Of a stretch of DNA of 64,000 bases, positions 16,800 to 24,825 are shown one piece after another. Position 1 is the first letter of the stretch. Every line of letters starts with the position of its first letter. This DNA is from Gammaproteobacteria bacterium. Its GTDB lineage: Bacteria > Pseudomonadota > Gammaproteobacteria > Steroidobacterales > Woeseiaceae. The DNA lies in NCBI GenBank assembly GCA_030429005.1, contig JAUIDP010000009.1:1-64000 (forward strand). The letters are read 5' to 3'. The notes under the pieces were generated by a model. The model had not been told where the DNA came from. It did no database searches and saw nothing but the letters and a program-made list of their open reading frames with translations. The translations under genes were made by a program, and so were the position numbers.

Positions 16800-17654
16800 A
16801 TGAATATCGAAACTATCAGTGAAACCCGCTGCTTCGACGGCAGGATGGGTTTTTACCGACACCGCTCGGACGTCAACCATTGCGACATGCAGTTTGCCGT
16901 GTATGTGCCGCCGCAGGCCGCATCCGGCAAGGTTCCTGTCCTGACATTCCTGTCCGGCCTGACCTGCACCGAAGAAAATTTCGTCGTGAAGAGCGGCGCA
17001 CAACGTATCGCCGCGGAACTCGGCATCATGCTGGTGTCGCCGGATACCAGCCCGCGCGGTGAGGGCGTTCCGGATGACCAGGAGGGCGCCTACGATTTCG
17101 GCCAGGGTGCCGGCTTCTACGTCAACGCAACTGAAGAACCGTGGTCTGAGCACTACCAGATGTACGACTACATCACGACCGAGCTGCAGTCAGCCGTGTT
17201 CGAGAACTTTCCGGGCGATGCCAGTCGACACGGCCTGACCGGTCACTCGATGGGCGGCCACGGCGCATTGACGATCGGCCTCAGGAATCCACGACTGTTT
17301 CGTTCGTTGTCGGCGTTCGCACCGATTTGTACGACATTACACAGCCCATGGGGGCAGAAAGCGCTGTCCAACTACCTGGGCGAAGACCGTTCGACCTGGA
17401 TCAATCACGATGCAGCCGAGGTTGCGCGCAACGTCGGCGACCCGAGCCATTACGACACGATCCTCGTTGACCAGGGTCTTGACGATATCTGGCTGCACGA
17501 GCAACTGAAACCCGAGTTGCTGGATGCTGCTTGCGACGAAAGCGGCCTCAACCTGGAGTTGCGCCGCCACGCCGGCTACGACCACGGCTACTATTTCATA
17601 TCGACCTTCATGGAAGATCACCTGCGGTTTCACGCCGAACGGATTTGTTCCTGA
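16800..17654 (+). CDS. fghA: S-formylglutathione hydrolase
   Basis: About 284 residues from MNIETISETRCFDGRMGFYRH; an ATG three codons earlier is also possible. The esterase D family triad is visible: Ser in GLTGHSMGGHGALTIGL, Asp in LVDQGLDDIWL, and His in GYDHGYYFISTFMEDH. The GLTCTEENFVVKSGAQR block is specific to this family. The enzyme hydrolyses S-formylglutathione to formate and glutathione in formaldehyde detoxification. No glutathione-dependent formaldehyde dehydrogenase is adjacent. Confidence 0.94.
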   Translation: MNIETISETRCFDGRMGFYRHRSDVNHCDMQFAVYVPPQAASGKVPVLTFLSGLTCTEENFVVKSGAQRIAAELGIMLVSPDTSPRGEGVPDDQEGAYDFGQGAGFYVNATEEPWSEHYQMYDYITTELQSAVFENFPGDASRHGLTGHSMGGHGALTIGLRNPRLFRSLSAFAPICTTLHSPWGQKALSNYLGEDRSTWINHDAAEVARNVGDPSHYDTILVDQGLDDIWLHEQLKPELLDAACDESGLNLELRRHAGYDHGYYFISTFMEDHLRFHAERICS

Positions 17655-18562
17655 AGTCCTGTCTGCGCACACTGGCCGGCATACTGCTGGTGATGCCGGC
17701 GATGGCGGACAATTCGTCGGGCGCGGCCGGTGCATTGCAACCGGATCCGTCGAACGAGTGCTACTCCTGCGAGGCCTGGAACGAGCTGCAGCAACCATTT
17801 CGGGTGTACGGCAACACTTATTATGTCGGCATGGCTGGCGTATCTGCCGTCCTGATTGACGGCGGGTCCGAGCTGGTGCTGATCGATGCCGGCTTGCCGC
17901 AGTCGGCAAAACACATCGAAGCAAATGTGCGTGCGCTGGGCTTCGACCCGGCAAACATCACGCTGATCCTGCTGTCGCATGCGCATTTTGATCATGCCGG
18001 CGGCATCAATGCCATGCAGCGGTACACCGGCGCAGAGGTCCTGGCGAGCCCGGCAGCGGCTGCGGCGTTGCGGCGTGGCGATTTGCTGCCGGACGATCCG
18101 CAGTACGACCAGCCTGTCGACGGCCGGTCGTTTCCCGCAGTCCGCAACGTCGTCGCCGTCGAAGACGGATCCGAATATGTCTTCGGTGACGGGGTGGTGC
18201 GAGCCATCTCAACACCCGGACATACGCCTGGCGGCATGAGCTGGACGTGGACTTCCTGCGAAGACGGCCGCTGCCTGGCTGTTGTCTACGCTGACAGCAT
18301 CGGCCCGGTGTCGGTCGACTCGTACCGGTTTTCTGACGGGCTCGGCGACGCAATCGCCCGCAGCGCGAGGATCGTAAGAAACCTCGACTGCGATATCTTT
18401 CTCAGTACGCATCCGTTCACCTTCGAAATGCGCAAAAAGTACGAACAGGGCCGGCACGCCTTCATCGACCCCGAAGCCTGCAAGGCCTATGGCGAGGCTA
18501 CGTTACACAAACTCGAGGAACGACTGGCCGAAGAAGAGGCAGCTTTTGAGTCCGGTGGCTAG
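17645..18562 (+). CDS. Secreted subclass B3 metallo-beta-lactamase-like hydrolase
   Basis: The track ORF starts inside fghA. A TTG at 17645 gives 305 residues beginning with a signal peptide (FLKSCLRTLAGILLVMPAMA). The zinc motif is LSHAHFDHAGG (HxHxDH); STPGHTPGGMSWTW and LSTHPF supply the remaining His ligands. The GHTPGGMSWTW segment followed by YADSIGPVSVDSYRF is characteristic of subclass B3 enzymes rather than glyoxalase II or lactonases. All expected ligands are present, so it could be an active periplasmic beta-lactamase, but substrate cannot be deduced. Its last codons lie inside a long inverted repeat. Confidence 0.82.
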   Translation: MFLKSCLRTLAGILLVMPAMADNSSGAAGALQPDPSNECYSCEAWNELQQPFRVYGNTYYVGMAGVSAVLIDGGSELVLIDAGLPQSAKHIEANVRALGFDPANITLILLSHAHFDHAGGINAMQRYTGAEVLASPAAAAALRRGDLLPDDPQYDQPVDGRSFPAVRNVVAVEDGSEYVFGDGVVRAISTPGHTPGGMSWTWTSCEDGRCLAVVYADSIGPVSVDSYRFSDGLGDAIARSARIVRNLDCDIFLSTHPFTFEMRKKYEQGRHAFIDPEACKAYGEATLHKLEERLAEEEAAFESGG

Positions 18563-18675
18563 GCAGACAAACAAGCCTCACGTCCGGTGTTTCTCCTCGA
18601 GAACTTAAGCGCAGCGAAGCGAGCCATTCCGAGGAGGAATGCCGGACGTGAGGCTTGTTTGTCTGCCTAGCCACC
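18554..18675. repeat. Long inverted repeat spanning two convergent gene ends
   Basis: The arms 18554-18587 and 18642-18675 are perfect 34-base reverse complements (left arm begins GGTGGCTAGGCAGACAAACA). Pairing continues with two mismatched or wobble positions through GTTTCTCCTCG/CGAGGAGGAAT, giving a stem of about 46 base pairs and a 30-base loop (18600-18629). Each arm encodes the last Gly-Gly-stop (GGTGGCTAG) of the gene on its side. A bidirectional terminator, a small palindromic element (MITE-like) or a recent inverted duplication are the options. There is no T run. Confidence 0.9.
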
Positions 18676-19617
18676 AGGCAGCGCGTCGATAAACTGCTCC
18701 ATCTTCCTGCGTGTCGCAGTGTCCGGCAGTTCACCGTACGCGGCCCCGATGTTGTCGAGCATATTGCGGGCTTTGCTGGTGGCGGGTGTCACGCAGGTCA
18801 CGGCCGGGTGCGCAATGATGTACTTGAGGAAAAACTGCGCCCAGCTTTCGACGCCGATTTCGGTTGCCCAGCCCGGCAATTCGATGCCGCTGACCCTCGA
18901 GAACAGGCGGCTGCGGCCGAACGGAACGTAGATCAACGTGGCAATGCCGAGGTCTTTTGCGAGCGGTAACACCGAGTCAGCCGAGATCCGGTTGTCAATT
19001 GCGTAGTCCACGCCGATGAAGTCCAGCGGATAGTCGCGCATCGCTTTCTCCAGCTCCGGGTAGTTGCTGGTTCGTGTCGATGTGGTACCGATATAGCGAA
19101 TTCTTCCCTCGGCCTTCAGCTCTTCGATGATCGGCATCTGGGTTTCGAGGTCTGCGAGGTTGTGTACCTGGATCAGGTCGATCGGGTCCTTGCCAACGTG
19201 CCGGAACGATTGTTCCAGTTGTTCCCGGGCCAGCCGGGGATCGGCTTGGCCGCCGCCGCGACCGGCAACATTGACCTTGGTTGCCCAGAATACCGTTTCT
19301 GTCCTGGCCGAGTCCTGCACGATCTGGCCGGCGACGGCCTCGGACGCGCCGTAGCCTGGCGCCGTATCGAATACCGTGCCGCCGTTGTCGAACATGGCGG
19401 CAAGCACGCTGCGCAGTGCGCTGATATCTTCGCTCTGGGCGACCTGGCGAAACGTGGCCGAGCTGCCGAGGCCCACGACTGGCAGTGCCTCGCCGCTTGC
19501 CGGAATTTCGCGCGTGATGATTTCGCTGGTCTCGATTGCGCGCAGCACACCCGCAGGCAGCGCACATGCTGCACTCATGATTGCCATGTTTTTCAGGTAT
19601 TTGCGTCGGGTCAGCAT
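18667..19617 (-). CDS. Aldo/keto reductase with Tat-type signal
   Basis: About 316 residues from the ATG at 19617, which has GGAGG 10 bases upstream; the track start is a TTG three codons earlier. The N terminus MLTRRKYLKNMAIMSAACALPAG resembles a twin-arginine signal, suggesting export. The core has the aldo/keto reductase features: GLGSSATF, FDTAPGYGASEAVAGQIV, DLIQVHNLADLETQMP and a C-terminal region in which the cofactor site is not obvious. The export of a nicotinamide-dependent fold is unusual but known for such family members. It overlaps the SafE gene and its end lies in the long inverted repeat. Confidence 0.82.
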   Translation of the reverse strand: MLTRRKYLKNMAIMSAACALPAGVLRAIETSEIITREIPASGEALPVVGLGSSATFRQVAQSEDISALRSVLAAMFDNGGTVFDTAPGYGASEAVAGQIVQDSARTETVFWATKVNVAGRGGGQADPRLAREQLEQSFRHVGKDPIDLIQVHNLADLETQMPIIEELKAEGRIRYIGTTSTRTSNYPELEKAMRDYPLDFIGVDYAIDNRISADSVLPLAKDLGIATLIYVPFGRSRLFSRVSGIELPGWATEIGVESWAQFFLKYIIAHPAVTCVTPATSKARNMLDNIGAAYGELPDTATRRKMEQFIDALPGG

Positions 19618-19622
19618 ATTCG

Positions 19623-20354
19623 TCAAGCCTCCATGGTTGGCGGGAAAGCGGTTGCGGCGTGATGTTCGTGCGCACCTCGGTGGCTGCCGAAAGGCATCAT
19701 CGCTGCCAGCCCAATCAAGATTACAATGATTCCGGCTGCCTGGCGCAGGATTTTCCGCCGCCGCAGGCGGCCGAGGAGCCCGGCGGAAGTGCCGGCCAGC
19801 AGCAGCGCCGGCAGCGTCCCCGACCAGAAAGCCAGCATGATGACTGCACCGTGACTCGCGCTGCCGGATGTTGCTGCTATGGCGACGGCGCTATAGACGA
19901 GGCCACAGGGCAACGCACCCCAGACGAAACCGCCCGCCAACGCACGCATCGGTGTCGTTGCCGGCAGAATGTGCTTTGCAAGGCGCGAAACTTTCTGCCA
20001 GAGACCGGCGCCCGCAGACTCGAGAAACCGGGTCAGCTGCCAGTCAAACAGCAGGTTCAGGCCGATCGCAATGACGAGGATGGCTGCCAGGAAACGTAAC
20101 AGCATCAGCCCGGTCTCGATACCGGCAACCTTGGTCAGAACTGCGCCACCAACGCCGGCGATACCGCCGAGCACGGCGTAGAACAAGCCACGGCCAAGGT
20201 TGTAAAGAAAACGTCGCAGCCAGGCGCCGGGGACTGGCAGGCTCGTTGCAGGTCCTTCGAACAGGACTACGATGGCGCCGCACATGCCGAGGCAGTGACT
20301 GCTGCCGAAAAACCCCGCAAGGACTGCGGTCGCCATTGCCAGTTCCAGCGTCAC
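19623..20354 (-). CDS. SafE/TauE-like membrane protein of the cbb3 cluster
   Basis: A 243-residue protein with about six hydrophobic segments. The start AVLAGFFGSSHCLGMCGAIV is the metal-binding-like N-terminal signature of the family found behind ccoS in many proteobacteria. WGALPCGLVYSAVAIAATSGSASHGAVIMLAFWSGTLPALL is the repeat half. Members are annotated as sulfite exporter-like; in cco clusters a role in copper delivery or oxidase assembly has been suggested. It starts at GTG 20354 overlapping the ccoS stop (GTGA). Confidence 0.85.
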   Translation of the reverse strand: MTLELAMATAVLAGFFGSSHCLGMCGAIVVLFEGPATSLPVPGAWLRRFLYNLGRGLFYAVLGGIAGVGGAVLTKVAGIETGLMLLRFLAAILVIAIGLNLLFDWQLTRFLESAGAGLWQKVSRLAKHILPATTPMRALAGGFVWGALPCGLVYSAVAIAATSGSASHGAVIMLAFWSGTLPALLLAGTSAGLLGRLRRRKILRQAAGIIVILIGLAAMMPFGSHRGAHEHHAATAFPPTMEA

Positions 20355-20539
20355 TGCTGGTGCCGGTCGGCTGGCGAATCGGTATCGTCCTGCGGCTTGC
20401 TGTCATCATCCATGATCACCGAGATGCCCGGGGAATCGAGGTCGTCGAACTGGCCTGAGCCTACCGCCCAGAAAAACGCCGCGACGGCCCCGCCCAGCAG
20501 CAGCAAGCCCAGTGGAATCAGAAGGTACAGGATGTCGAT
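20351..20539 (-). CDS. ccoS: cbb3 oxidase assembly protein CcoS, probable ATC start
   Basis: Too short for the track and without ATG/GTG/TTG. The minus strand reads (M)DILYLLIPLGLLLLGGAVAAFFWAVGSGQFDDLDSPG to a TGA, 62 residues. The LIPL membrane segment, FFWAVxSGQFDDLDxP motif and position after ccoI are diagnostic of CcoS. A strong GGAGGG is placed six bases before ATC at 20539, and no standard start codon lies nearby in frame, so initiation at ATC is the simplest reading. CcoS is needed for cofactor insertion into cbb3 oxidase. Confidence 0.85.
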   Translation of the reverse strand: MDILYLLIPLGLLLLGGAVAAFFWAVGSGQFDDLDSPGISVIMDDDSKPQDDTDSPADRHQQ

Positions 20540-20559
20540 GCGAAGCCCTCCGACAGCAA

Positions 20560-22959
20560 CTACAGGCGCAATGCGTTAAAAACGACGAGTAGTGAACTCA
20601 ATGACATGCCGACCGCGGCCATCCACGGCTGCAGCAGGCCGCTGACGGCGAGCGGTATCGCCGTCGCATTGTAAAATATAGCCCAGGCGATGTTCTGTCG
20701 AATGATTCGCTGTGTTTTTGTCGCAACGTCGGCGGCACGCAGGATGCCGCCGAGATCGCGTCCCAATGAAACCGCATCGGCGCTGGCGCGCGCCAGCGCG
20801 GTGCCGCTATCGAGCGCAATTGAACTGTCGGCGGCGGCCAGCACCGGCGCGTCATTGATGCCGTCACCAACCATGATGACCGGCAGCCCCGCCTGCCGAA
20901 GCTGCGCCAGGATGTCGAGCTTGGCCGGCGGCGTAAGTTCCGCGTGCCAATGCTCAATGCCAAGCTGCCCGGCGACGCTGGCGACTGATGGACTGCGGTC
21001 GCCGCTGGCAATCACAAGCCGGTAGCCGCGGTCCCGCAATTGCGAAATTGCAGTCGTTGCATCGTGACGCAGCTCGTCGGCGATTGAAAAAGCAGCGAGT
21101 ACCGCCGTCGTGTTACCAAGGAAGACTTCAGTTTGTGTCGATTCAGGCGCTAGCCCGGCAACAGATGTGCCACTCGGCTCGGCAACGAAAGCTGCGCTGC
21201 CAATTCGATAGCGTTCGCCGGCAAGAGTGGCCTCGACGCCGAAGCCGGGGATAACCTCGATGTCCTCCGGCATGCCTTCGGCCGCATCGTAATGTGCCGC
21301 AAAAGCGCGGGCGAGCACGTGTTCCGACGCGGTTTCCAGCGCGGCGGCTATACGCAGCGCGGACGTTGCGTCGAGTCGGCCCGCCAGGACACGGGTATCG
21401 AGAACGACCGGCCGGCCAGCCGTCAGCGTACCGGTCTTGTCGAATACGATCGTGCAGGGTTGGCCCAGGACCGCAAGGATACGTGACCGCACCAGCAGGA
21501 AACCGTTTTTAGCGAGCCGCGACGCGGCGGCGGCGAGCGCCGCAGGCGTTGCCAGCGCCAGCGCACACGGACAGGTGACAACGAGCGTCGCCAGTACAAT
21601 CTCGAAGCTGCGCGACGGGTCCAGCAGGTACCAGGCGACGCCGGTCAGTGCGGCAACTGTCAAAACGGCCACCACGAAACGGGTTGCTATTCGATCAGCG
21701 AGCAGGGCGATTGGCGGGCGATCTGCGCGCGCCCTCTCGAGCATGCGGCCAATTTCTGCAAGACTGGTGCTGGCACCGACCCGCGTTACACGCACGGTCG
21801 CATTTCCCGCGCGGGTGACAGCACCGGCAAACACCGGGTCGCCCGGCTTGCGCAACACCGGGCGGGACTCGCCACTCAACAGGGATTCGTCTGTCTCGAG
21901 GCTGCCTGACAGGACCTCGCCGTCGACGGGTATGACGTCCCCCGGCACGATACTGACGAGATCGTCGACCCGCAGGCGATCGAGTGCGACCTTGACCGGC
22001 TCGCCTTGCTGCAGCCGGATCGCTGTGTCAGGCAACAACTGCGCCAACGCTGTTGCATGGTCGCCGGAACGGTGCCGTGCGCGCATCTCGAGAAAGCGGG
22101 TTGCGCTGAGAAAGAACACGAACATTGCGACGGAATCGAAATAAACTTCACCCTGGCGTGTCAGCGTCGCATAGGCCGACGCCATAAAGGCGGCGATGAT
22201 CGCGATGGAAACCGGCAGGTCCATTCCCGGTGTCCGTGCCCGCAGGCCGCGCCAGGCGCTCGCGAAGAAGGGCCGGGCGGAGTACAGGACGATCGGCACG
22301 GTGACGAGCAGGCTGATGAGGCGCAGGAAGTGCTGCATGCCCGCGTCGATTCCGAAATAGTCACCGGCGTACAGTGCGACCGCAAACATCATGACCTGCA
22401 TCCCGGCAGCGGCCGCGACAATCAGGCGTTTCAGGGCCTGCCGATGCTCCGCAATCTGCAAGTCGCTGCTGCTGCCGATGCTGACCGGTGCCGGCTTGAA
22501 TCCAATCCGGGCGATGGCGCCAAGCAGCCCGCTGAACGGCAACTCGGAATGCGCCCAGCGAATGACCGCACGTCGCACCGCGGGATTGATATCGACCGTC
22601 TCGATCGCCGGTACCTGCTGCAAGGCTTTTTGCAACAGCCAGACGCAGGCGGAGCAGTACATCCCCCCTATATCGACCGAAACTTCGGCTTGCGGGCCGT
22701 TCCGGCTGACATAGCGGTCGAGTAGGTCGACATCGTCGTAATGTGCCCACCCGGTTTCCTCCGGGGTGAGGTCGACATCCTCGCCGGGCGTTGTCCTGAA
22801 CCGGTAAAATGCGTTCAGGCCGCTGTTGTCGATAAACTCGGCTACCGCTTTGCAACCGAGGCAACACATGGGCTGTAAGCGGCCATCGAGCTCTGCTGTT
22901 ACGGGCTCTCCCGGCGGCAGTGGATCACCACAGTGGAAACAGGCGTTGCTTGCGCTCAC
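20560..22959 (-). CDS. ccoI: Copper-transporting P1B-type ATPase CcoI
   Basis: A 799-residue ATPase. The N terminus has a Cys-rich region (NACFHCGDPLPPGE, MCCLGCKAVAEF) and a heavy-metal domain with MYCSACVWLL. The membrane metal site is TCPCALALATP, the phosphorylation site DKTGTLTAGRP, and the hinge MVGDGINDAPVLAAAD. CcoI exports copper to the periplasm for loading of CuB in CcoN. The GTG start overlaps the ccoH stop by one base (TAGTG). Downstream follows ccoS. Confidence 0.95.
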   Translation of the reverse strand: MSASNACFHCGDPLPPGEPVTAELDGRLQPMCCLGCKAVAEFIDNSGLNAFYRFRTTPGEDVDLTPEETGWAHYDDVDLLDRYVSRNGPQAEVSVDIGGMYCSACVWLLQKALQQVPAIETVDINPAVRRAVIRWAHSELPFSGLLGAIARIGFKPAPVSIGSSSDLQIAEHRQALKRLIVAAAAGMQVMMFAVALYAGDYFGIDAGMQHFLRLISLLVTVPIVLYSARPFFASAWRGLRARTPGMDLPVSIAIIAAFMASAYATLTRQGEVYFDSVAMFVFFLSATRFLEMRARHRSGDHATALAQLLPDTAIRLQQGEPVKVALDRLRVDDLVSIVPGDVIPVDGEVLSGSLETDESLLSGESRPVLRKPGDPVFAGAVTRAGNATVRVTRVGASTSLAEIGRMLERARADRPPIALLADRIATRFVVAVLTVAALTGVAWYLLDPSRSFEIVLATLVVTCPCALALATPAALAAAASRLAKNGFLLVRSRILAVLGQPCTIVFDKTGTLTAGRPVVLDTRVLAGRLDATSALRIAAALETASEHVLARAFAAHYDAAEGMPEDIEVIPGFGVEATLAGERYRIGSAAFVAEPSGTSVAGLAPESTQTEVFLGNTTAVLAAFSIADELRHDATTAISQLRDRGYRLVIASGDRSPSVASVAGQLGIEHWHAELTPPAKLDILAQLRQAGLPVIMVGDGINDAPVLAAADSSIALDSGTALARASADAVSLGRDLGGILRAADVATKTQRIIRQNIAWAIFYNATAIPLAVSGLLQPWMAAVGMSLSSLLVVFNALRL

Positions 22960-23141
22960 TAAACCGGACGTTGTGCGGCGCTTTCACAGGTAACGCTTTG
23001 GCTTGTTGTCGAGTCGCTTACCAGTATGTGCGGGCGGCTGATCGCCAGGTAGATAGTGACCAGGCAGCCGATGACGGTCGCGGCCGGGATCGCGATAAGC
23101 AACCAGACCCAGGGGTTGCGATGCCAGGCATTGTCTGCCAC
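22959..23141 (-). CDS. ccoH: Short FixH/CcoH-like membrane protein
   Basis: A 60-residue product: HRNPWVWLLIAIPAATVIGCLVTIYLAISRPHILVSD, then a short polar tail. Position between ccoG and ccoI and the NPWVWLLIAIPA membrane segment match the N terminus of FixH/CcoH, which normally has about 150 residues with a periplasmic domain. Here the frame ends soon after the membrane helix. It may be a naturally minimal form or a truncated remnant; the close junction with ccoI suggests it is still translated. Confidence 0.65.
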   Translation of the reverse strand: MADNAWHRNPWVWLLIAIPAATVIGCLVTIYLAISRPHILVSDSTTSQSVTCESAAQRPV

Positions 23142-24533
23142 TTAATATTCCTCCGCAGGACCGCGAAAACGGCTTTCCTCAACCACCTTGATATTGCTGC
23201 CATCGGTGCTCGTCAATGTAAAGCGGATGATATTGCCACCTGCTGCATTTTCGTGCGGCACCGTGACCGCCACGGGCACCGTCACTACCGACTCGCCGGC
23301 TACGGCAAGCTCGGTGTCGGTACGCAGCTGGATACCGTCGAGACCGCTGACGTCAAGGTCGTACCTGTGGTCTTCATTGTGCTTGTTAATGATACGAATC
23401 GTAAAGCTGTTCTCGATCCCCTGGCGGCCGACATCGCGATACAACGCATTGCGGTCTCGAATCACGTCCATGATGGTCGGCTTGCGCAATGCCATCGAGG
23501 CAACCATGCTGGCCAGCAGCACGACGAGAATGCCCGAATAGACGACAGTTCGCGGACGGATCAGTCGATACGACTTGTGTTCCAGCGCACGTTCGGTGCT
23601 GTAGCGGATCAGGCCGCGCGGTGAGCCGACCTTGTCCATTACCGTGTCACAGGCATCGATACAGGCCGCACAGGCGATGCATTCGTATTGCAGCCCTTCG
23701 CGGATGTCGATGCCGGTCGGGCACACCTGAACACACATCGTACAGTCAATGCAGTCACCGAGGCCCTGGGCCTCTGCATCCGAGCCACGCCGGCGGCTGC
23801 CGCGCGGTTCACCGCGTTCCGTGTCATAGGAAATGATCAGCGTGTCCCGATCAAACATTGCGCCCTGGAAACGCGCATACGGGCACATGTACTTGCAGAC
23901 CTGTTCGCGCATGAAGCCGGCATTGCCATAGGTAGCGAAGGCGTAAAACAACAACCAGAACACCGTCCAGGCATTGGCCTCGAAGCTGGCAAGGTCGGCT
24001 GCGAGTTCGCGTACCGGCGTGAAGTAGCCGACGAAACTGAATCCCGTGAACAGTGCCAGCGTGACCCAGAGAAACTGTTTCAGGACCTTCTTCCGAATCT
24101 TTTCAGCAGTCCACGGCGCCCTGTCGAGCTTTATCCGCTTGCTGCGATCGCCTTCCACCGCCCTTTCGATCCAGGTGAACGCCTCGGTCCAGACTGTTTG
24201 CGGGCAGGCGAAGCCACACCACAGCCTGCCGGCGATCGCCGTGAAAAAGAACAGGCTGACTGCGAGGATTATCAGCAGCAGCGCAAGGTAAACGAAGTCC
24301 TGCGGCCAGAGTGTCATGCCAAAAATGTAGAACTTGCGCGCCGGCAGATCGAACAGCACAGCCTGGCGATCGTCCCACAGCAGCCAGGGCCCGCCGTAAA
24401 AAGCACCGAGCAATACGATCATTGCGATCCGCCGGAGCGTCGCGAAGCGGCCTTTCACCTCGCGCGGGTAGACCTTGTCCTCGCTGCGATAGAGCGCACC
24501 ATACTCGTAGTTGTTGCCCGGTTTGCCGGCCAT
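23142..24533 (-). CDS. ccoG: Cytochrome c oxidase accessory protein CcoG
   Basis: Starting at the ATG at 24533 gives 463 residues (MAGKPGNNYEYGALYRSEDKVYPREVKG); the track extends further upstream over the previous gene. Membrane segments near the N terminus include the LWCGFACPQTVWTEAF motif. Two 4Fe-4S clusters follow (CIDCTMCVQVCPTGIDIR and CIACAACIDACD), and the C terminus is an Ig-like FixG domain. CcoG acts in copper reduction during cbb3 assembly. It follows the small membrane protein gene by two bases. Confidence 0.94.
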   Translation of the reverse strand: MAGKPGNNYEYGALYRSEDKVYPREVKGRFATLRRIAMIVLLGAFYGGPWLLWDDRQAVLFDLPARKFYIFGMTLWPQDFVYLALLLIILAVSLFFFTAIAGRLWCGFACPQTVWTEAFTWIERAVEGDRSKRIKLDRAPWTAEKIRKKVLKQFLWVTLALFTGFSFVGYFTPVRELAADLASFEANAWTVFWLLFYAFATYGNAGFMREQVCKYMCPYARFQGAMFDRDTLIISYDTERGEPRGSRRRGSDAEAQGLGDCIDCTMCVQVCPTGIDIREGLQYECIACAACIDACDTVMDKVGSPRGLIRYSTERALEHKSYRLIRPRTVVYSGILVVLLASMVASMALRKPTIMDVIRDRNALYRDVGRQGIENSFTIRIINKHNEDHRYDLDVSGLDGIQLRTDTELAVAGESVVTVPVAVTVPHENAAGGNIIRFTLTSTDGSNIKVVEESRFRGPAEEY

Positions 24534-24535
24534 GA

Positions 24536-24811
24536 CTAGCGCCTTGCTGCCTGTGACCCCGGACCGGTGCGCTTTCGCCGCACGAGTCGCAGCGTCAGCC
24601 AGCCGGCCGCCCAGCCGTTGGCCCACAGGAAAAAGAACCCGATCGCATAACCGGCGTTGCGGCTTTCGATAAAGGCAACGTTGATCGAATCGACGATCAG
24701 CAGCGGGTCAACAAAGGCAAACAGCAGCATCGTGAATGCCGCCGCGACGAGGAACGAAATCCAGGTCAGGACGGCATATTTCTGGGTATCACGTGACCAT
24801 TCACCTTCCAT
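24536..24811 (-). CDS. Small two-helix membrane protein between ccoP and ccoG
   Basis: From the ATG at 24811 this is 91 residues: MEGEWSRDTQKYAVLTWISFLVAAAFTMLLFAFVDPLLI, then IGFFFLWANGWAAGWLTLRLVRRKR. Two hydrophobic segments and a basic tail are visible. I do not recognise the family. It begins 14 bases after ccoP and its stop lies two bases before the ccoG start, so it is embedded in the oxidase operon and probably has a linked role. The longer track ORF (168 aa) includes an unlikely N-terminal part antiparallel to nothing conserved and overlapping ccoP. Confidence 0.7.
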   Translation of the reverse strand: MEGEWSRDTQKYAVLTWISFLVAAAFTMLLFAFVDPLLIVDSINVAFIESRNAGYAIGFFFLWANGWAAGWLTLRLVRRKRTGPGSQAARR

Positions 24812-24825
24812 GCCGCAAGCACCGC

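Noticed and set aside
17531-17644. Upstream extension of the beta-lactamase ORF
   Set aside because: It lies within fghA in another frame and would bury the signal peptide.
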